From: an uncultured Candidatus Berkelbacteria bacterium
GTDB taxonomy: Bacteria > Patescibacteriota > UBA1384 > XYA2-FULL-43-10 > CAINNR01
Reading direction: 5' to 3'
Assembly (NCBI GenBank): GCA_903851235.1
Contig: CAINNR010000016.1
Span: 1-52,809, forward strand
DNA: 52,809 nt
In this document: piece by piece, positions 50,788 to 52,809 of the stretch
Layout: each line of letters begins with the position of its first letter
How positions within the stretch are numbered: the stretch's first letter is position 1
Made by a program: the position numbers and the translations under genes
Notes under the pieces: model-generated
Database searches by the model: none
Told to the model about the DNA's origin: nothing
Seen by the model: only the letters and a program-made list of their open reading frames with translations

Positions 50788-51228
50788 TTATTCCCAAACT
50801 GTCTCCGATCCGTGCCATCTCCACTGACACTGATGCATCAACAAGAGTTTCTGCCCATCAACCGTCACTTCAATTCCAACCCCATAAAGTTCATTATACC
50901 CTCTGAAAACAACACCGCTTTGTTCAATGATTGCCTTGGCAAGATGCCATGCTTTCTGCTCGGCAACCTCAGGAGAATCTGACAGCAAAATGTCTTTCCA
51001 CTCTATCTTATGGGAAAAAGCTTTCCGGAGCTTTTTAAGACCGTGCGGATCCATTGAAGACAGAATCGCCATATAATGGTACCAGCATTCCACTTTGTCC
51101 GAAACCTTACGTGTTTCCTTCATTTCCTTTGCCAAACCGCAAAGGTTTAAAATTGCATCAGCCACAACCTTGATAATGCTGGCTGAACATTCCGGCACAC
51201 TGCTGTTCCACGGTCCGCCATTTTCCAT
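50788..51228 (-). CDS. Hypothetical protein
   Basis: I start at the ATG at 51228 (MENGGPWN), 7-8 nt after GTAGG; 146 aa. The track start at 51282 adds 18 residues without support. The protein is helical with Cys, Trp and His scattered (KVECWYHYMAI; LMHQCQWRWHG). A -D-G-Q-K- turn near the end divides two short strands. Not recognised. Its promoter faces away from the neighbour at 51371. Confidence 0.6.
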   Translation of the reverse strand: MENGGPWNSSVPECSASIIKVVADAILNLCGLAKEMKETRKVSDKVECWYHYMAILSSMDPHGLKKLRKAFSHKIEWKDILLSDSPEVAEQKAWHLAKAIIEQSGVVFRGYNELYGVGIEVTVDGQKLLLMHQCQWRWHGSETVWE

Positions 51229-51296
51229 GATTAACCTACTTTCCGCCCTTTGCTCAGGCGAGGACTGGGAACTTTGGCACATTCACCATTGCGTCG

Positions 51297-51325
51297 ATTT
51301 TAGCTGATTAATTTATTATTGTCAA
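51297..51325 (-). promoter_or_regulatory. Promoter of the 50788 gene
   Basis: Minus strand TTGACA, 17 nt, TAAAAT. Its -35 faces the -35 at 51334 across ATTGTCA...TGACAAT. Confidence 0.65.
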
Positions 51326-51333
51326 TAAAAATG

Positions 51334-51362
51334 TTGACAATAATGACACCATCAAATACAAT
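51334..51362 (+). promoter_or_regulatory. Promoter of the antitoxin-like gene, leaderless
   Basis: TTGACA, 17 nt, TACAAT ending nine nt before the ATG at 51371. The transcript would start within a few nt of the start codon and there is no ribosome site. Confidence 0.65.
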
Positions 51363-51370
51363 CCAAATTA

Positions 51371-51598
51371 ATGGTAATAAAAACCTCAAAAAAAATCACT
51401 GTTAACGAGTTGACAAAAGAAGTCAGAATTTTGCGCTCTTTTGTTATTGGGCTGGCACTGAAGGATCCCGAAGGTGAATATCGACCAGAATTTGTTCGAA
51501 ATGTTCTAAAAGCGGCGAAGGAACCAGCAACCGAGGAGTTTATTTCCGCTAAAGATTTCCTTCATCGCTTGGAACAGCTTGAAAAGAATGAAATATAA
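51371..51598 (+). CDS. Putative antitoxin of a RelE-type module
   Basis: 75 aa. ITVNELTKEVRILRSFVIGLALKDPEGEYRPEFVRNVLKAA. I recall the same pattern from small CPR proteins encoded before RelE/ParE-type toxins. No clear DNA-binding motif is visible. The stop overlaps the start of the decayed toxin by 11 nt. Intact, although the toxin is broken. Confidence 0.65.
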   Translation: MVIKTSKKITVNELTKEVRILRSFVIGLALKDPEGEYRPEFVRNVLKAAKEPATEEFISAKDFLHRLEQLEKNEI

Positions 51599-51855
51599 AC
51601 TTTGTCATTAGAAAAAATTTTTGAAATTCTCGCTGAAATTACCAGCACAATATCGCAAACTTTTTGGCTTTGGCGCTAGAGTAATTGCAAAATCAACCGT
51701 TTGATTCGCAACTTCATACTAAAACACTAAGTGGAAAACTATCGGGATTTTACTCTTTTAGAATTACTCGTAACTGGCGAGTGATTTTTCGTTTTGTTTC
51801 CTCAACTGAAATAGAACTAGTCGATATTGCCGGCCGAAAAGATATTTATCGATAA
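51588..51855 (+). pseudogene. RelE/ParE-type toxin remnant
   Basis: The ATG at 51588 reads MKYKLCH then TAG, continues in the same frame with KKFLKFSLKLPAQYRKLFGFGARVIA, and a +1 shift near 51688 is needed to reach QNQPFDSQLHTKTLSGKLSGFYSFRI and RVIFRFVSSTEIELVDIAGRKDIYR with its stop. These fit a RelE-superfamily toxin of about 88 aa. One stop and at least one frameshift make it inactive unless misread. Confidence 0.82.
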
Positions 51856-51865
51856 AAAACCGGGA

Positions 51866-51894
51866 TTGACAAACGCCGGCGGAAAAGCTATAAT
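51866..51894 (+). promoter_or_regulatory. Consensus promoter of the Phd-domain gene
   Basis: TTGACA, 17 nt, TATAAT: perfect at all twelve positions, so expression is probably high. The 5' leader is about 80 nt with no clear fold. Confidence 0.85.
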
Positions 51895-51979
51895 GGAAAT
51901 AGGATAAAAGAAGTTAGAAAAGAGATCTATCAACCAGATTCACACTGATAAAATAATTTAGCAAGGGAAAAGGAGCGGG

Positions 51980-52567
51980 ATGCTTGAAGTAGATATCGAC
52001 AAAATTTTGCCACTGACAGAGGCAAGAGACAATTTCAACAAGATTATCGATGATGTTGAGGGGACAGAAAAAATGTATGTCCTAACAAAAAACGGCAAGC
52101 CATCAGCCGTGATTGTTGGTGTCAACCATTTGGAAAAGTTGACCGGCAAAACCGCTGATGAGCTAACATCAATCGTCGAGAAAAAGGCCGACGAAACTCC
52201 TGTTGTAGAGGAGGTAACGCCTAATACCCCGAGTGATAATGTCGGGGCGCCAATTTCGCCGACAGAGGCCAGTGTTGATGGGTCCAAACCAGCAACAACA
52301 ACTGATGTTTCCGCCACAAGACAGTCTATCTTGCCCGGTAATGAAACACCGTCACCGTTTGATCTTCCCGTTGATAATCAGGTTTCGTCCCCGACCGAGA
52401 GTGTAGAGGCACCGATGCCTCAAGCCGCGCCAGCTTCTACGGCGCCGAGCGCTGTACCGACATCGTCACCGGGCAGTGCAGGAGATAACATCGCTTCCAA
52501 TCAAGCGCCAGCCGCCGCTCCAACCGAAAATGGAGCCGCCGCTAACGACAGCGATCTGTTTGTTTAG
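51980..52567 (+). CDS. Phd/YefM antitoxin-domain protein with a long disordered tail
   Basis: 195 aa. The first 65 residues (LPLTEARDNFNKIIDDVEGTEKMYVLTKNGKPSAVIVGVNHLEKL) are a Phd/YefM-type antitoxin fold, with the usual R, L and V positions. Residues 85-195 are low complexity, rich in Pro, Ala, Thr, Ser and Asp, with no fold visible. No toxin gene is next to it. Such domains can act as DNA-binding or scaffold units in CPR genomes. Start preceded by AAAGGAG. Confidence 0.75.
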   Translation: MLEVDIDKILPLTEARDNFNKIIDDVEGTEKMYVLTKNGKPSAVIVGVNHLEKLTGKTADELTSIVEKKADETPVVEEVTPNTPSDNVGAPISPTEASVDGSKPATTTDVSATRQSILPGNETPSPFDLPVDNQVSSPTESVEAPMPQAAPASTAPSAVPTSSPGSAGDNIASNQAPAAAPTENGAAANDSDLFV

Positions 52568-52589
52568 AGTCGATTTCGAAATTAAAAAA

Positions 52590-52622
52590 GAGCCCTGTCA
52601 AACGATCGGGGGTTCTTTTTTT
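52590..52622 (+). terminator. Rho-independent terminator
   Basis: GAGCCC/GGGTTC stem (one wobble) followed by a T7 run. Confidence 0.75.
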
Positions 52623-52643
52623 GTTCCTATTATCAAGCAAGGC

Positions 52644-52809
52644 TCACTCATACCTTAACGCATCCAATGGATTAATCTTTGCCGCTCGACGAGATGGGTA
52701 GAGACCTGTTAGAACTCCAACAATAATTGAAAAGAAAAAGATTACGACAACGAATAACCATGGGGGTTGGAAGACCATCAGTTTATCACCACCGGCTCTG
52801 ACTGCCAGC
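52644..52809 (-). CDS. MacB/FtsX-type ABC transporter permease, C-terminal part
   Basis: Partial; the 5' part lies outside the window, and the ORF track misses it. Read on the minus strand: LAVRAGGDKLMVFQPPWLFVVVIFFFSIIVGVLTGLYPSRRAAKINPLDALRYE and stop. The last helix and GLYPSRRAAKxxPLxALRYE ending are diagnostic of MacB-like permeases of tripartite or lipoprotein-type exporters. It converges on the Phd gene. Confidence 0.88.
   Translation of the reverse strand, partial: LAVRAGGDKLMVFQPPWLFVVVIFFFSIIVGVLTGLYPSRRAAKINPLDALRYE

Overview
The window most resembles a small-genome uncultured bacterium of the Candidate Phyla Radiation (Patescibacteria). This is inference from gene content: three giant GT-C-like membrane proteins in one polysaccharide locus, a membrane-anchored cohesin-like protein next to a dockerin protein, a PcrA helicase without its C-terminal tail, many toxin-antitoxin modules, and several hypothetical proteins of CPR character. 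No rRNA, tRNA or CRISPR array was seen, so the phylum is not proven. TGA, TAG and TAA all act as stops. Promoters are readable as TTGACA-17-TATAAT, and many genes carry a Shine-Dalgarno sequence 8-9 nt before the start.

Layout. 1-1300: a structured, probably RNA-encoding element, a promoter, and an IS30-family element inserted directly behind a leader hairpin. 1.4-7.0 kb: monocistronic genes with their own promoters and terminators (hypotheticals, a lipoprotein, a tandem paralogue pair, a sugar nucleotidyltransferase). 7.0-10.0 kb: a G5-domain cell-wall hydrolase and PcrA. 10.0-10.5 kb: a 0.45 kb minus-strand transcript candidate with strong structure and no protein. 10.6-14.8 kb: a surface cluster of TPR membrane protein, dockerin protein, cohesin-like anchored protein and an HNH-like/DUF3761 lipoprotein. 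14.8-50.7 kb: a large cell-surface polysaccharide locus. It holds GT39 and three large GT-C-type proteins, GT2 and GT4 glycosyltransferases, methyltransferases, hexapeptide acyltransferases, a B12-binding-type radical SAM protein split by an intein, a GT2/UDP-glucuronate-decarboxylase fusion, a flippase, and a complete dTDP-L-rhamnose set (rmlA, rmlC, a cupin, rmlB, rmlD). Interleaved are AbiE, VapBC and a decayed HicBA, plus an FtsH protease. 50.7-52.8 kb: a hypothetical gene divergent from a decayed RelE-type module, an orphan Phd-domain protein with a long disordered tail, and the last residues of a MacB/FtsX-type permease.

How it works together: the rml genes supply dTDP-L-rhamnose. The glycosyltransferases build a decorated glycan, the flippase and GT-C enzymes act at the membrane, and the cohesin/dockerin and lipoprotein genes furnish surface proteins.

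Most notable: (1) an intein inserted exactly before the third cysteine of a radical SAM CxxxCxxC motif; (2) two intact toxin-antitoxin cassettes, AbiE and VapBC, each bracketed by direct repeats copied from the neighbouring polysaccharide gene, with the toxin stop codon 2-10 nt from one repeat; (3) two further modules, HicBA and RelE-type, in which the toxin is broken and the antitoxin intact; (4) a probable cohesin-dockerin pair; (5) an unidentified structured RNA candidate at 10.0-10.5 kb.
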